Below are positions 8,681-17,681 of a stretch of 64,000 nt of DNA, piece after piece. This stretch comes from CAYRUD01 sp964427425 (GTDB lineage Bacteria > Chlamydiota > Chlamydiia > Chlamydiales > FEN-1388): contig CAYRUD010000014.1 of NCBI GenBank assembly GCA_964427425.1, positions 1 to 64,000 on the forward strand, read 5' to 3'. The position numbers were made by a program, and so were the translations under genes. Within the stretch, counting starts at the first letter, position 1, and each line of letters opens with the position of its first letter. The notes under the pieces are model-generated. The model worked only from the letters and a program-made list of their open reading frames with translations, searched no databases and was not told the origin of the DNA.

Positions 8681-10112
8681 ATGGGGAAATAAGATAGCTA
8701 TAGCCTGAAGAGAGAATCTGATACCAGATAATTGAGAGGAGAGCGCCTCCTGGGATTGTGATAATCCAAGAAGCCACTATGTCTTTCAATGTCTTCATAT
8801 TAAGCGTCGCAATACCACCTGCAAATCCAACCCCGATAACTGCGCCAACAAGCGTATGTGTGGTGGAAATTGGAAGTCCGCATTTTGAAGCGAGGAGAAT
8901 GGTCATACTAGCTCCAAATTCAGCTGAAAATCCACGGCTAGGCGTTAATTCAGTAATGTTCTTGCCAATAGTCTCAATCACTCTCCATCCCCATGTTGCC
9001 AGACCAATAACAATGCCTACACCTCCAAAGAGGAGCGTATGAGGTAAAAAGGTCATAGCAAGAGAAGACCCTTGAAAGGATAGTCCTTCTAAGACTGCTT
9101 CTAAAGGACCTATCGCATTTGCTACATCATTTGCTCCATGAGCGAAAGCCATAAGGCATGCTGTTGCTACCTGTAGGACGCTGAACAATTTTTCAAGTCG
9201 TAGGAATTGCTTTTCTTCGTATTGAGCAATAGAGGCAGGATGAAGATGGATTGCAATCTCAGAAAGCTCTCTATCAATTGCAGCTTTTTCCTCTTGGTAG
9301 CTATTTGAGTTATCTGAGGCCGAATTTAAAAGAAGGAGTGATTTTCTTCTTCGTAAAGAGACTAGCCTTTCCATCTCTTCAATGTGAGCTAGCTCTTCTT
9401 TTGACTCTTTAGAAATGAAAAGGTGTTCTGAGAGTTGAAATAATGCAACAGAAACAAGCCCAAGACAAAGTGAAGAGAAGAGGACAATATGCGCTTCATA
9501 TGATTTAGAGCTCATCCAAATTGCTGATGAGAGAGTGATAAAGAGAGCAAAAAACCAAGGAAGAACTTTCTTCGCAGCTTTCAAGGGGGCAGGCTTCGAA
9601 AGGATCGACTTTTTGATCGTGGAGAAGATAAAGTAAGCGCCGAAGCCTCCCATGAGCGGAGATATAATCCAACTCGAAGCGATTTTCCCAAGCATAGGCC
9701 AGTGAACGACAGAGAAACCCCCGGCCATAATTCCAAAGCCGACGATTGCGCCGACGATGGCATGCGTTGTAGAGACCGGAAGCCCTAAAAATGAGGCGAG
9801 GTGCAGCCAGACACCCGTTGCTAAAAGCGCAGAGAGCATTCCTATTATTATTCCATGCTCGCCGGCAGCTCCAGTGGATATTGCCTTGATATCCAAGATG
9901 CCCGATCTAAGTGTCTCTGAGACATTTGATCCAAAAAACCAAGCACCGGCGAATTCAAAGATCGCCGCGATGATTACGGCTTGACGGAGTGAGAGGCTTT
10001 TTGATCCAACTGATGTCCCCATAGCATTGGAGACGTCGTTGGCTCCTATATTCCAAGCAGCATAAAAACCAGCTGCGAGAGCTAAAAACGTTGTTAAAGT
10101 TAACAGATCCAT
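8679..10112 (-). CDS. pit: PiT-family inorganic phosphate permease
   Basis: A 477-residue integral membrane phosphate transporter (PiT, TC 2.A.20). Both copies of the signature are present: NIGANDVSNAMGTSVGSK near residue 22, and AHGANDVANAIGPLEA in the second half. Each is followed by a GLPxSTTHxxVGAxxG motif (LPVSTTHAIVGAIVGFG and LPISTTHTLVGAVIG). A charged cytoplasmic loop with SLRRRKSLLLL sits between the halves. The PhoU-like gene lies 82 bp upstream on the same strand, the usual pairing with pit, and also the neighbourhood I recall from Chlamydia (CT691/CT692). The pair probably controls phosphate uptake across the inner membrane. Confidence 0.95.
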   Translation of the reverse strand: MDLLTLTTFLALAAGFYAAWNIGANDVSNAMGTSVGSKSLSLRQAVIIAAIFEFAGAWFFGSNVSETLRSGILDIKAISTGAAGEHGIIIGMLSALLATGVWLHLASFLGLPVSTTHAIVGAIVGFGIMAGGFSVVHWPMLGKIASSWIISPLMGGFGAYFIFSTIKKSILSKPAPLKAAKKVLPWFFALFITLSSAIWMSSKSYEAHIVLFSSLCLGLVSVALFQLSEHLFISKESKEELAHIEEMERLVSLRRRKSLLLLNSASDNSNSYQEEKAAIDRELSEIAIHLHPASIAQYEEKQFLRLEKLFSVLQVATACLMAFAHGANDVANAIGPLEAVLEGLSFQGSSLAMTFLPHTLLFGGVGIVIGLATWGWRVIETIGKNITELTPSRGFSAEFGASMTILLASKCGLPISTTHTLVGAVIGVGFAGGIATLNMKTLKDIVASWIITIPGGALLSIIWYQILSSGYSYLISP

Positions 10113-10194
10113 GAAGACCTTTGTTCTAAAACGATCTTAAGAAAATGAGTTCATTTCCAGGATAAGTATTCTCTCATATAAAGAGAAATTCTGC

Positions 10195-10875
10195 TTAGCT
10201 ATTTGATGTATCAATTGTCATACGTACTGATAAAGCAAGCTTTTCTGATGCATTGGCTATCATTCCTATGACTTCAAATATTCTCTGCCATTGATGAAAC
10301 ATCCCAGGGGTCAATTCTGTATCATGCTGAAAGAGGCCTCGTAAGAGCTCTCTTTGTATAATATCAGCTTCATGCTCAAAATGAGAGACTCTGGAAGCTA
10401 AGAGAGCAACTTTCTCAGCTTCAATTCCGCTGAAAGATGTCTCGTAAAGTCCGGGAAGCTCTTTTATAATATCATAGACCATCTCAAAGGCTTCTTTATT
10501 TTTTTCGACAAAGGTGAGAAAGTCTGATTTAAGATCTTGAATAAAAGGAAGTTGTCTTAATGTGATGAGGACAGCAACATCTTCAACCGTATCAGCGATA
10601 AGATCCTGAGCTTCCAAAATTGCAATGATATCTGCCTTTTCACCCGAGAGGAAAATAGTCCCAATAAGCGCATTGCGTATATCATTTTTCAGAATGTCCG
10701 CTTCATGTTCTAACTCAGAGATCTTTAAGGCTTTTTCTTCGATCTTAGTCGAATTGCCCTCAATAAAAGCTTCAATTAAGGGTGTCAATTGATCAACGCA
10801 TGCTTTTACGCTTTGCATATGGCGAAGGATCGGAGTGTATGGAGATGCTCCAAAAAGAGAAGAAAGAGGCAGCAT
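10195..10875 (-). CDS. PhoU-like/DUF47 regulator of the phosphate permease
   Basis: An all-helical PhoU-like (DUF47, TIGR00153 type) protein, usually encoded beside pit and thought to regulate it. The two repeated helical hairpins can be seen as ISELEHEADILKNDIRNAL and VSHFEHEADIIQRELL, each carrying the E/DxxxD metal-binding pattern. I place the start at ATG 10875 (226 aa), with AAGG 9 nt upstream. A 23-residue longer frame reaches an ATG at 10944, but that extension runs into the 12-bp hairpin at 10931-10960 and looks non-coding. Co-directional with pit, 82 bp upstream of it. Confidence 0.88.
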   Translation of the reverse strand: MLPLSSLFGASPYTPILRHMQSVKACVDQLTPLIEAFIEGNSTKIEEKALKISELEHEADILKNDIRNALIGTIFLSGEKADIIAILEAQDLIADTVEDVAVLITLRQLPFIQDLKSDFLTFVEKNKEAFEMVYDIIKELPGLYETSFSGIEAEKVALLASRVSHFEHEADIIQRELLRGLFQHDTELTPGMFHQWQRIFEVIGMIANASEKLALSVRMTIDTSNS

Positions 10876-10930
10876 AGGATATAGCCTTACTTCAAAAAGT
10901 ATCGAATATTCAGATTTGTATACTCTTTGA

Positions 10931-10960
10931 GGCATGAATTTCAATCACGAAATTCATGCC
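10931..10960. terminator. Hairpin between the kinase array and the PhoU-like gene
   Basis: GGCATGAATTTC (10931-10942) and GAAATTCATGCC (10949-10960) form a perfect 12-bp stem with a 6-nt loop. There is no clear T-run, so it may be a Rho-assisted terminator for the kinase array or an RNA-processing or protein-binding site. Confidence 0.5.
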
Positions 10961-10988
10961 GGAATGAAGAGATTATAAGAAACCTTTC

Positions 10989-12386
10989 TTATTGCAAGAC
11001 CGGAGTAGGAGATTGAAGTTCTTCTTCTGTCAGGGATGATTGGATCTGTTTGAGTCTTTGGATCGCTTCACTGATAGTCATTCTCTGTTCCGGATTAATA
11101 GTTAAAAGTCCGCGTATGATTTGGTTGTAAGGGTCATTTATTGATACGAGAAGGGTATCGAGAATAAATTCAATTTCTCGAGGGATCTCTTTCCACTTCT
11201 TAGGCTTGTCAAAATATAAGCCCGAGGGAAAATCGCGCACTCCAAATCTCATCTCAAAGAGAGTGCATCCTACAGCCCAGGCATCGTAGGCTTCATTAGG
11301 GGCCCAGTTCAATTTATGCGTGTTTGTTGGAAAAAGCTCTGGGGGTAGATAGTTAGGCGATCCACGAAGCTCTCCCTTCGGCTTTTTAATGAGAGTAGAG
11401 AGCTCGAAGTCGATAATTTTGATATCATCATCTTCGTCGAGAAGAATATTTTCAGGCTTGATATCTAAATGAAGGATGCCTGCTTTTAGATGCATATCGT
11501 GAACTGCTTCACAAAGTTGAAGAGCCCACTTGGTACGTTGCCCTAAAGAGAGGGGGTTCTCACGGATTCTTTCATAGAGATCGCCTCCCTCAGCAAAGTC
11601 TGTTACATAGAAGTAGGATGGCGCTACTTGGCCTTCTTTTGATTGTCTTTCAAATATCTGGAAGGCTTGTATTTGAGTGATATATGGGATGCTAGTTTTT
11701 TGTAATAAAGAGTGTGCCTGGTATTCTTCTTGTATGCGAAAAAGTTGCTTTTTTCTCTCTTTATTTTCTGGATTGGGCTTTGCTAGTGCCATGAGGCGTT
11801 CTTGAGAAATATTGACCACAGCATACACCTTCTTAAAACAGCCCTCACCAAGGTATGCAAGACAGTCTTTGTTTTTCATGGATGGCTTTACATAGACGTG
11901 GTTTTCCTCTTCTCCTTTGATAGCAATAAGAGAGATCGCTCTGCCGCCAAAAGTAAGACCCTTTTGTTTAATTATTTTTGTCTTTTCATTTTCCTCTAAT
12001 TCTCTTAAGAGTCGGCTGTGGGCTAAGGCAATTGCTTCATGCTCTGTTTTACGTGCGTTTATATCGCCTGGATGCTCTATGTCATCAAAGAGGTATGAAA
12101 TAATGAGGTCTCTTTTTCGGAGTTTGTTCTCATGCTGCGTCTCAAGCTCTTTTGTGCTAACATAAAGATAGTAATCATTGTCTTCTAAAGCTCTGTATTC
12201 TTCTTGATTATCCTCGAATATCTGACGAGCCACAAGTGCTGTTTTATTTGATTTCGGTAAGGTGAAGATTTCTACATCATTGAGTATTTCACCTCTAAAT
12301 TCGGCGACGGCAGTTCCTCGTATTGGGGAAGTGGAACATGGTGTAAACGACTGGATGGATATCTCGTTAGAAGAAATAAGCGACAT
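10989..12386 (-). CDS. Ser/Thr protein kinase-like protein 1 (HLD/DFE type)
   Basis: 465 residues with a C-terminal kinase domain. Visible elements: glycine loop GEGCFKKV (180-187), candidate beta-3 lysine in ALAKP (K203), catalytic loop HLDIKPEN (D308, K310, N313), and PPE in place of APE (348-350). The DFG motif reads DFE (326-328), so the flexible glycine is missing. The first 170 residues are a novel domain shared with the next two kinases (KLRKRDLIISYLF, then FGGRAISLIAIKGEE). No signal peptide or membrane span, unlike PknD. In an obligate intracellular bacterium this could be a secreted effector or an internal regulator, and the sequence does not decide which. It is the last gene of a three-gene minus-strand array. 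Confidence 0.88.
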   Translation of the reverse strand: MSLISSNEISIQSFTPCSTSPIRGTAVAEFRGEILNDVEIFTLPKSNKTALVARQIFEDNQEEYRALEDNDYYLYVSTKELETQHENKLRKRDLIISYLFDDIEHPGDINARKTEHEAIALAHSRLLRELEENEKTKIIKQKGLTFGGRAISLIAIKGEEENHVYVKPSMKNKDCLAYLGEGCFKKVYAVVNISQERLMALAKPNPENKERKKQLFRIQEEYQAHSLLQKTSIPYITQIQAFQIFERQSKEGQVAPSYFYVTDFAEGGDLYERIRENPLSLGQRTKWALQLCEAVHDMHLKAGILHLDIKPENILLDEDDDIKIIDFELSTLIKKPKGELRGSPNYLPPELFPTNTHKLNWAPNEAYDAWAVGCTLFEMRFGVRDFPSGLYFDKPKKWKEIPREIEFILDTLLVSINDPYNQIIRGLLTINPEQRMTISEAIQRLKQIQSSLTEEELQSPTPVLQ

Positions 12387-12482
12387 ACTATCTTTTAACT
12401 ATAATAAAATTTAATAAAAAGTTTGTTTGCCAATAGGCTGCCGCATTGTATGTATTTTTTTTAAATAAAGGGAAATATAAGA

Positions 12483-12514
12483 GTGAAGAGGGCTAGGAAA
12501 AGAGCTCTCTTCAC
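12483..12514 (-). terminator. Terminator candidate after kinase 2
   Basis: On the minus strand, GTGAAGAGAGCT-type arms (12483-12494 and 12503-12514, one G-U wobble, 8-nt loop) are followed by a T-rich stretch (12461-12482). It lies 25 bp past the stop of kinase 2, which suggests kinases 1 and 2 are transcribed separately. Confidence 0.6.
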
Positions 12515-12539
12515 CAAGGAAATAAAAGCTTTAAGGCTG

Positions 12540-13904
12540 TTAATTTATTTTTTCTTGAATAACTTGGAGTCTTTTGAAAGCTTCTTCCAAGCTCATTCTT
12601 TTTTGAGGATCTAAGGCAAGAAGCCCTTTTATAATTTGATTACATGGATCATCTGGTGGATTGAGGAGTGTGTCGATTTTCGATTGCATTTCCTCGAAAA
12701 TTTTATTCCAGTCGTTGGGAGATTGAAAATACCTCTCAGAAGGAAAGTGTATTAATCCATACTTCAATTCTAGAAGAATACACCCAATAGCCCATGCGTC
12801 ATATCCTTCTGTTGGATCCCAATTATAATTTTTAGTCTCTATTGAAAAAAGCTCTGGCGGCAGATGGCTTGGAGATCCACGCAGCTTTCCTTTTGATTCG
12901 GACTTCAATGATGAAAGCTCAAAATCAATAATCAGGACATCATCGGTTTCAGTAAGAAGTATATTCTCAGGTTTGAGATCTAAATGAAGCATATTCGCTT
13001 TTGTATGCATGCTATAGATTGCTCGGCATATCTGTAAGGCCCATTTGACCCAAGTCTCAGGTGTAGGTATTCCATTCCTGAGTCGTTCATAAAGGTCATT
13101 TCCAGGAGCAAATTGCGTGACATAGAGATATGTCTCAACTTCATGACCTTCTTTGTTCTTCTTCTTGTAAACTTGAAATGCCTCTACCTGGTTTATATGT
13201 GGGATATTTCCCGCTTGAAGTAGAGATTGAGCCTCATTTTCTCTTGTGATTCGAGTGATTTGCTGTGTTCTATTGCTATTTTGAGAAAGCGGTTTTGCCA
13301 TTGCCTTGAGCTGTTCTTGGGAAAGATTTGCGACCTTAAACACCTTTTTACAGAAACTCTCTCCCAGTTGCGTATTGAGATCTTTGTTTCTTTTAGCGGC
13401 TTTAGCATAGACTTGAGGACCATTTTCACCTCTCATAGCAATAAGAGAAATGACTCTTTCTCCAAATGGAACATCTTTCTTTATGGCAACGAAAGCATTT
13501 TTCTCGGATATCTCTTCCAAGAGCTTCAAAGAGACGAGCGATATGTATTCGTGATCTTTATCTCGAGCCTTTATGTCTCCCGGATTCGTGATATCTTGAA
13601 AGAGGGAAGAGATGAGCGTATCTCTTTTCTTGAGTTTCGCTTCGTATTTTTCCTGAAGGAGAGCTTTCTTGATGAAGATGGCTCGGTTTTTTTCTATTAT
13701 GGTGACATGTTCCCCACAAAAGTAGGTGAGCATCGTTTGTGCGATTTTAGATGCCAGTCCTGTGTGAGGCAAACAGATTGCTTCAATGTTATCGAGGCGC
13801 TCGTTTTTGAATTGTACAGAGGCATATCCATCTAATGAAATGTTGGAAGCGTTTTTAAAAGAATGTAAGGAGAGGTCACTCGAAGCAGTAGAATTAAAGA
13901 GCAT
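12540..13904 (-). CDS. Ser/Thr protein kinase-like protein 2 (HLD/DFE, degenerate glycine loop)
   Basis: 454 residues, clearly paralogous to kinase 1 along its whole length, including the N-terminal domain (KLKKRDTLISSLF, FGERVISLIAMRGE). The kinase domain has HLDLKPEN (D309, N314), DFE in place of DFG (327-329), and AMAKP with K204. The glycine loop is reduced to GESFCKKV (181-188), keeping only the first glycine. Together these changes suggest weak, altered or absent phosphotransfer, although the catalytic Asp and Asn are kept. It starts at ATG 13904, with separate AT-rich intergenic regions on both sides. Recent duplication followed by divergence is the simplest origin. Confidence 0.86.
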   Translation of the reverse strand: MLFNSTASSDLSLHSFKNASNISLDGYASVQFKNERLDNIEAICLPHTGLASKIAQTMLTYFCGEHVTIIEKNRAIFIKKALLQEKYEAKLKKRDTLISSLFQDITNPGDIKARDKDHEYISLVSLKLLEEISEKNAFVAIKKDVPFGERVISLIAMRGENGPQVYAKAAKRNKDLNTQLGESFCKKVFKVANLSQEQLKAMAKPLSQNSNRTQQITRITRENEAQSLLQAGNIPHINQVEAFQVYKKKNKEGHEVETYLYVTQFAPGNDLYERLRNGIPTPETWVKWALQICRAIYSMHTKANMLHLDLKPENILLTETDDVLIIDFELSSLKSESKGKLRGSPSHLPPELFSIETKNYNWDPTEGYDAWAIGCILLELKYGLIHFPSERYFQSPNDWNKIFEEMQSKIDTLLNPPDDPCNQIIKGLLALDPQKRMSLEEAFKRLQVIQEKIN

Positions 13905-14029
13905 ATAAACTTATCGCATATAAATTTTTTAATAACATTTTTTCCGGAATAATAGAAGGCGGGTATGTTATTAATTTGAATTATATAATTAAAATGATAA
14001 GTTTATTGCATTGCTCGAGTGTCTAAAGA

Positions 14030-15421
14030 TTAATTGGTTGTATTTATGGCTTTGAGTTTCTCAATAGCTTCATCTAACCCCATTCTCTCACTAGGATCGA
14101 TCGCAAGAAGACCTTTAACTACCTCATCATAAGGATCATTTTCTTTGAGCTTTTTATGGAGCTGTTCTTCTACTTGCTTGGGAATTTCTCTATCCCAAAT
14201 TTGATTTAAGAAAGCTTGCCCTGCAGGTGTCGGATCCACTGTGCCGTATTTTAGCATAAAAAGTGTCATGCCGACGGCCCAAGCATCATATTTTTCTGTT
14301 GGATTCCAATTATTTCGGTTATTAAGAAAAAATTCTGGAGGAATAAAATTGGGAGTCCCTCTGGGTGCGCCTTTATCACTCTCTTGAGTAGATGTAGATA
14401 ATCCAAAGTCGGTTATTAAAATCTCTTCATTGCTTCCGATAAGGATATTATCGGGTTTAATATCTAGATGAAGTAATTCGCCTTTAGTGTGCATCTCATG
14501 GATTGCCTGGCAAATCTGAAGGGCCCATTTTTTATACTTAGATGAGTCGTCCTGATCTCTATTTCGGTCAATATAACCCTTTAAGCTTCCCTTTGAAGCT
14601 AAATTCGATACATAGACATACTTATTATACAGTTTTTTCCCTTGATACATTTGTAAAGATCGAGGCGTATTAATATATGGGACACCCTTATTTTTTAGGT
14701 TATTAGTAATTGTATACTCGCGCTTGATGTCTGTAATTGCCCCGTTCATTCTCTCTTGTAAATTAAACGAGGGTTCATCTTCATTTTTTCTTGGTTTTGC
14801 CATCGCCATCAGTTGCTTGTTTGAAATATCAACGACTTTTATTACCTGTTTGTAGGTCCCTTCTCCTAGGATTGTTTTTCTAAAAGAATCGCTTTTAGAT
14901 GATGCTTTAGCGTAGAGATCGTATTTGCCTTCCTCATTCTTCAGTGCTATGAGGGTAACCTCTTTACCAGCAAACGTGGTTTTTGCTTTTTGAACATCTT
15001 TATTATGTGCTGTAGCTTTCTCTATAAGTTGACTACAAGTAGTATGGATAACCTCAATCTCTTTTAAGAGATCTGGGGAGGCTTCTTGTGTAATCTCTTT
15101 TAGCAAAGGGATTGCTGAATCTACTTTTTGAGCTAGATCTAATCTATGAGTTAGATCTTTTTTTCTTATATAGATCCTCTTTCCGTCACTCAGGTCAAAG
15201 GTGTAGTGAGTTTTTCTAAATATACGATCTAAAATTTTGCCAAAAAATTTCCCAGTTTTACTGCCTCTATCTATTCCGAAATACTTCACATCATTAATCT
15301 TTGAATTATTCCATTGAACAACAGCCCTTCCCTTCCACTTTGAAGAGGGATTGGTATTGCTCACCTGTATGCTATCGTCTGGAATGGGTGAGGAGCCAGA
15401 GATTTTATTTTGGGAGTCCAT
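14030..15421 (-). CDS. Ser/Thr protein kinase-like protein 3 (HLD/DFG type)
   Basis: 463 residues and the most canonical member of the minus-strand array. It has glycine loop GEGTYKQV (186-193), AMAKP with K209, HLDIKPDN (D320, K322, N325), an intact DFG (338-340), GTPNFIPPE as activation-segment end, and WAVGMTLFMLKYG as helix F. The HRD arginine is Leu, as in its two neighbours, so activation-loop phosphorylation may not be needed for activity. The N-terminal 175 residues share the family domain (FAGKEVTLIALKNEEGKY). Since it keeps DFG it is the best candidate for the ancestral, active copy. Confidence 0.9.
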   Translation of the reverse strand: MDSQNKISGSSPIPDDSIQVSNTNPSSKWKGRAVVQWNNSKINDVKYFGIDRGSKTGKFFGKILDRIFRKTHYTFDLSDGKRIYIRKKDLTHRLDLAQKVDSAIPLLKEITQEASPDLLKEIEVIHTTCSQLIEKATAHNKDVQKAKTTFAGKEVTLIALKNEEGKYDLYAKASSKSDSFRKTILGEGTYKQVIKVVDISNKQLMAMAKPRKNEDEPSFNLQERMNGAITDIKREYTITNNLKNKGVPYINTPRSLQMYQGKKLYNKYVYVSNLASKGSLKGYIDRNRDQDDSSKYKKWALQICQAIHEMHTKGELLHLDIKPDNILIGSNEEILITDFGLSTSTQESDKGAPRGTPNFIPPEFFLNNRNNWNPTEKYDAWAVGMTLFMLKYGTVDPTPAGQAFLNQIWDREIPKQVEEQLHKKLKENDPYDEVVKGLLAIDPSERMGLDEAIEKLKAINTTN

Positions 15422-15666
15422 ATGTAACCATTCTTAAAATAAAAGCGCGCTACCTTTCCGTGTAATATTTTTTTGAATTTAAGTGTGTAGCTTAATGAAA
15501 TTTACGGGTTCATTCCGTACGGAAAGATAGGTAATTAACTTCTTTTCGAGTGGCTAGGATGGGCGGACTTATTTGTTTAAATTCCTGAAGGCGATCGGAT
15601 AGAGTTGTCTTAGGCTCTCTTATTACGTGTCGTTGTAACATGAAAGCCTAAGAGTCAGTGCTTAGT
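15422..15666. other. Intergenic region upstream of kinase 3
   Basis: 245 bp, AT-rich, without a credible ORF. CTTAGGCT (15609-15616) pairs with AGCCTAAG (15645-15652) around a small inner dyad, giving a weak hairpin that could end the methyltransferase transcript. A short palindrome CCGTACGG lies near 15518. The promoter of kinase 3 must be here but I see no confident -35/-10 pair. Confidence 0.4.
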
Positions 15667-16893
15667 TTATTTGGATGAGACTTCTTCGTCTTGGACTACT
15701 TTTTCAGGGACAGGGCGATCAGGAGGGGCGACGAGCTGGATATTTGAGTCAGTGACGAGATCTATCGCCTCATTCTTCTCAATATGGTGTCCTACTGTTA
15801 TGAGAGAGCCTCTTTCTAAGAATGAAAACGCTTTCAAGTTCTTAGGGAGTTCTTCTTCAGTGGTTGGAAGACGGCAGCCCATATGTTTTTTGCCAGCGGT
15901 TCCGCAGAGGAAAAAGCGCTTTTGTCCCATCATATCGATAGGCGGGCTTATGACGCGATAGAGCGGATCTTGAACGAGCTCTCGTTTCTTCATAAGAGGA
16001 GATCGGATAACCAAATAGCTCATCTTCAGGGAATTCAAGAAGATATCGGCTCCTCTTTGAATCTCTTTCATAACAAATGGCTTTTCCCACTTTCTCTGCG
16101 CGTAGCAAGGGCTAGAAGAGAGAAGGGCAGGGCATGCTCCTTGCCAGATGCAAGGCGCTTGAATCTCGTAACCTTTCTTGCTCAACGCTTCGCGAAGAAG
16201 GAGGATGGTTTTGTTGTGTGGCTCTTTCGACGAAAGGGAAATAATCAAAAATCCATTTTCATCTAATCGATGGAGCGCATTCTCAATCAGATTAAGTGCC
16301 TTCTCCTGAGATCCAGATGCGATTTCATTGAGGGAGTGGCCAATAGTAATCAGATCGAAGGGTCCTTGAGGAAGAGGTTTTCTTGGCCATAGCCCTTTTT
16401 CTCTTTTTGCGGTGAATCCCCAACGTCCAATGAGCTCGCTCGCCATATCTAAAAAAAGCTGGGAGTGATCGAATAAAGTGACATCTGAAGCACCATGGAG
16501 GAGCGCTCCGAATGCATATGAGCCTGGCCCTGATCCGATATCAAGAACTCTTTTTGGAGCATAAGGAAGCTCACTTAAGAGCGATACGCTCTCAAAGACA
16601 TGAAGCGGCCAGTAATAAAGGATATAGTTTAAAGCAGCAGTGCGAGAATAGCGATCATCTAACAATGCTGGTATTGGGCGTGACGTCTCTTCGCCTTCTT
16701 TCTCAAGTGGCGTGTCGATCCATGAATCGATTGCTTTAATAATCTCACACGAAGTGCGAAATTCACGGGTCTGCAGTCTATCAGGTGGTCCTGAAAGGCC
16801 ACTGATTCGACGGAATGTTGAGATGGCGTGTTGCATGAGCTCTTCGCCATTGACAGTAGGGTGCTTTCGTCGAAAAGTCTTCTCTTTCGTCAT
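15667..16893 (-). CDS. Rsm22-like SAM-dependent methyltransferase
   Basis: 408 residues. The Rossmann methyltransferase signature VLDIGSGPGSYAFGALLHGA (motif I) follows an N-terminal helical part containing YSRTAALNYILYYWP. Downstream comes a cysteine-containing segment, CIWQGACPALLSS followed by PCYAQRKW. This resembles the Cys-rich CPHxxxCP...WCHFSQR region of Rsm22-family proteins, which act on or near the small ribosomal subunit, but several canonical positions differ. The start codon overlaps the stop of the upstream pseudouridine synthase by four bases (ATGA), so the two are translationally coupled RNA-modification candidates. The position beside an RsuA-type gene matches chlamydial CT723/CT724 as I recall it. 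Confidence 0.78.
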   Translation of the reverse strand: MTKEKTFRRKHPTVNGEELMQHAISTFRRISGLSGPPDRLQTREFRTSCEIIKAIDSWIDTPLEKEGEETSRPIPALLDDRYSRTAALNYILYYWPLHVFESVSLLSELPYAPKRVLDIGSGPGSYAFGALLHGASDVTLFDHSQLFLDMASELIGRWGFTAKREKGLWPRKPLPQGPFDLITIGHSLNEIASGSQEKALNLIENALHRLDENGFLIISLSSKEPHNKTILLLREALSKKGYEIQAPCIWQGACPALLSSSPCYAQRKWEKPFVMKEIQRGADIFLNSLKMSYLVIRSPLMKKRELVQDPLYRVISPPIDMMGQKRFFLCGTAGKKHMGCRLPTTEEELPKNLKAFSFLERGSLITVGHHIEKNEAIDLVTDSNIQLVAPPDRPVPEKVVQDEEVSSK

Positions 16894-17681
16894 GAATTGG
16901 CTCGAACCTCATCTTCGTTTAAAGTCTCTTCAGGTTGCGCTTCTTGATCAGTCTTATTGCGTTTTTTCTGCCCAGCGAAAATGAGATTTTTCTCATAATC
17001 TGTCAGGTATCTCCAAGAGCCCTTTGGCAGTGTTCCAAGCTTTAAATTGCCGATACGTACGCGCTTTAGCTCATATACATTGAGTTTAGCTTTTGCTAAG
17101 AGAATACGCACTTCGTGTTTTTTGCCGTCAACTAAGACGACTTTAACTGTGCCTCGACGGACTTTTTCTACTTTGATGGGCTTTACATAGCGGCCATCGA
17201 TAAAACACCCTTTCGAAATGGTAACGAGATGCTCATGGGAGATCTCCTGATCGACTTTTGCGACATACTCTTTTTCGATCCGGTATGAAGGGTGCATGAC
17301 TTGATGGGCGAAATGGCCATCGTTTGTGATAAGGATGAGCCCTTCAGTGTCTTTATCGAGTCTTCCAATTGTAAAAAGACGAGGAGGCTTATTCTCATCA
17401 TCAATGAGATCGGTTACCTTTCGTTTTATCTCAGGAGCGTTTGTTGAAACATAGCCTTGCGGCTTGTTCAGCATATAATAGATTTTCTGAGGAGCTTTCT
17501 TAGCTATTTTTTTGCCATCAATGGCAATGACATCAACATCAGGATCGACAAAAGTCTCGGGCTTTACTGCTTTTGTTTTATTCACTGTGACTCGTCCTGC
17601 AAAAATAATCTCTTCGCAAGCTCTTCGCGAGGCGATTCCCCAAGAAGCTAATATTTTGCTCAACCGCTGTTTCATACCCAA
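16890..17681 (-). CDS. rluB: RsuA/RluB-family rRNA pseudouridine synthase
   Basis: 263 residues. An N-terminal S4 RNA-binding domain (RLSKILASWGIASRRACEE) is followed by the catalytic motif GRLDKDTEGLILITNDG with the nucleophilic Asp109. The family isomerises specific uridines in rRNA. Which site (16S by RsuA, 23S by RluB/E/F) cannot be fixed from sequence alone, so the symbol is provisional. A charged C-terminal tail of about 40 residues follows the domain. It is the first gene of a two-gene minus-strand unit with the Rsm22-like methyltransferase (4-bp overlap). Confidence 0.92.
   Translation of the reverse strand: MGMKQRLSKILASWGIASRRACEEIIFAGRVTVNKTKAVKPETFVDPDVDVIAIDGKKIAKKAPQKIYYMLNKPQGYVSTNAPEIKRKVTDLIDDENKPPRLFTIGRLDKDTEGLILITNDGHFAHQVMHPSYRIEKEYVAKVDQEISHEHLVTISKGCFIDGRYVKPIKVEKVRRGTVKVVLVDGKKHEVRILLAKAKLNVYELKRVRIGNLKLGTLPKGSWRYLTDYEKNLIFAGQKKRNKTDQEAQPEETLNEDEVRANS

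Noticed and set aside
10876..10944. Longer N-terminus of the PhoU-like protein
   Set aside because: It would run into a perfect 12-bp hairpin and adds residues not typical of the family.
13227..13835. 202-aa ORF antisense to kinase 2
   Set aside because: A shadow frame opposite a well-supported kinase; its residue pattern follows the complement of the coding strand.
15883..16266. 127-aa plus-strand ORF opposite the methyltransferase
   Set aside because: Antisense shadow of a gene with a clear SAM motif.
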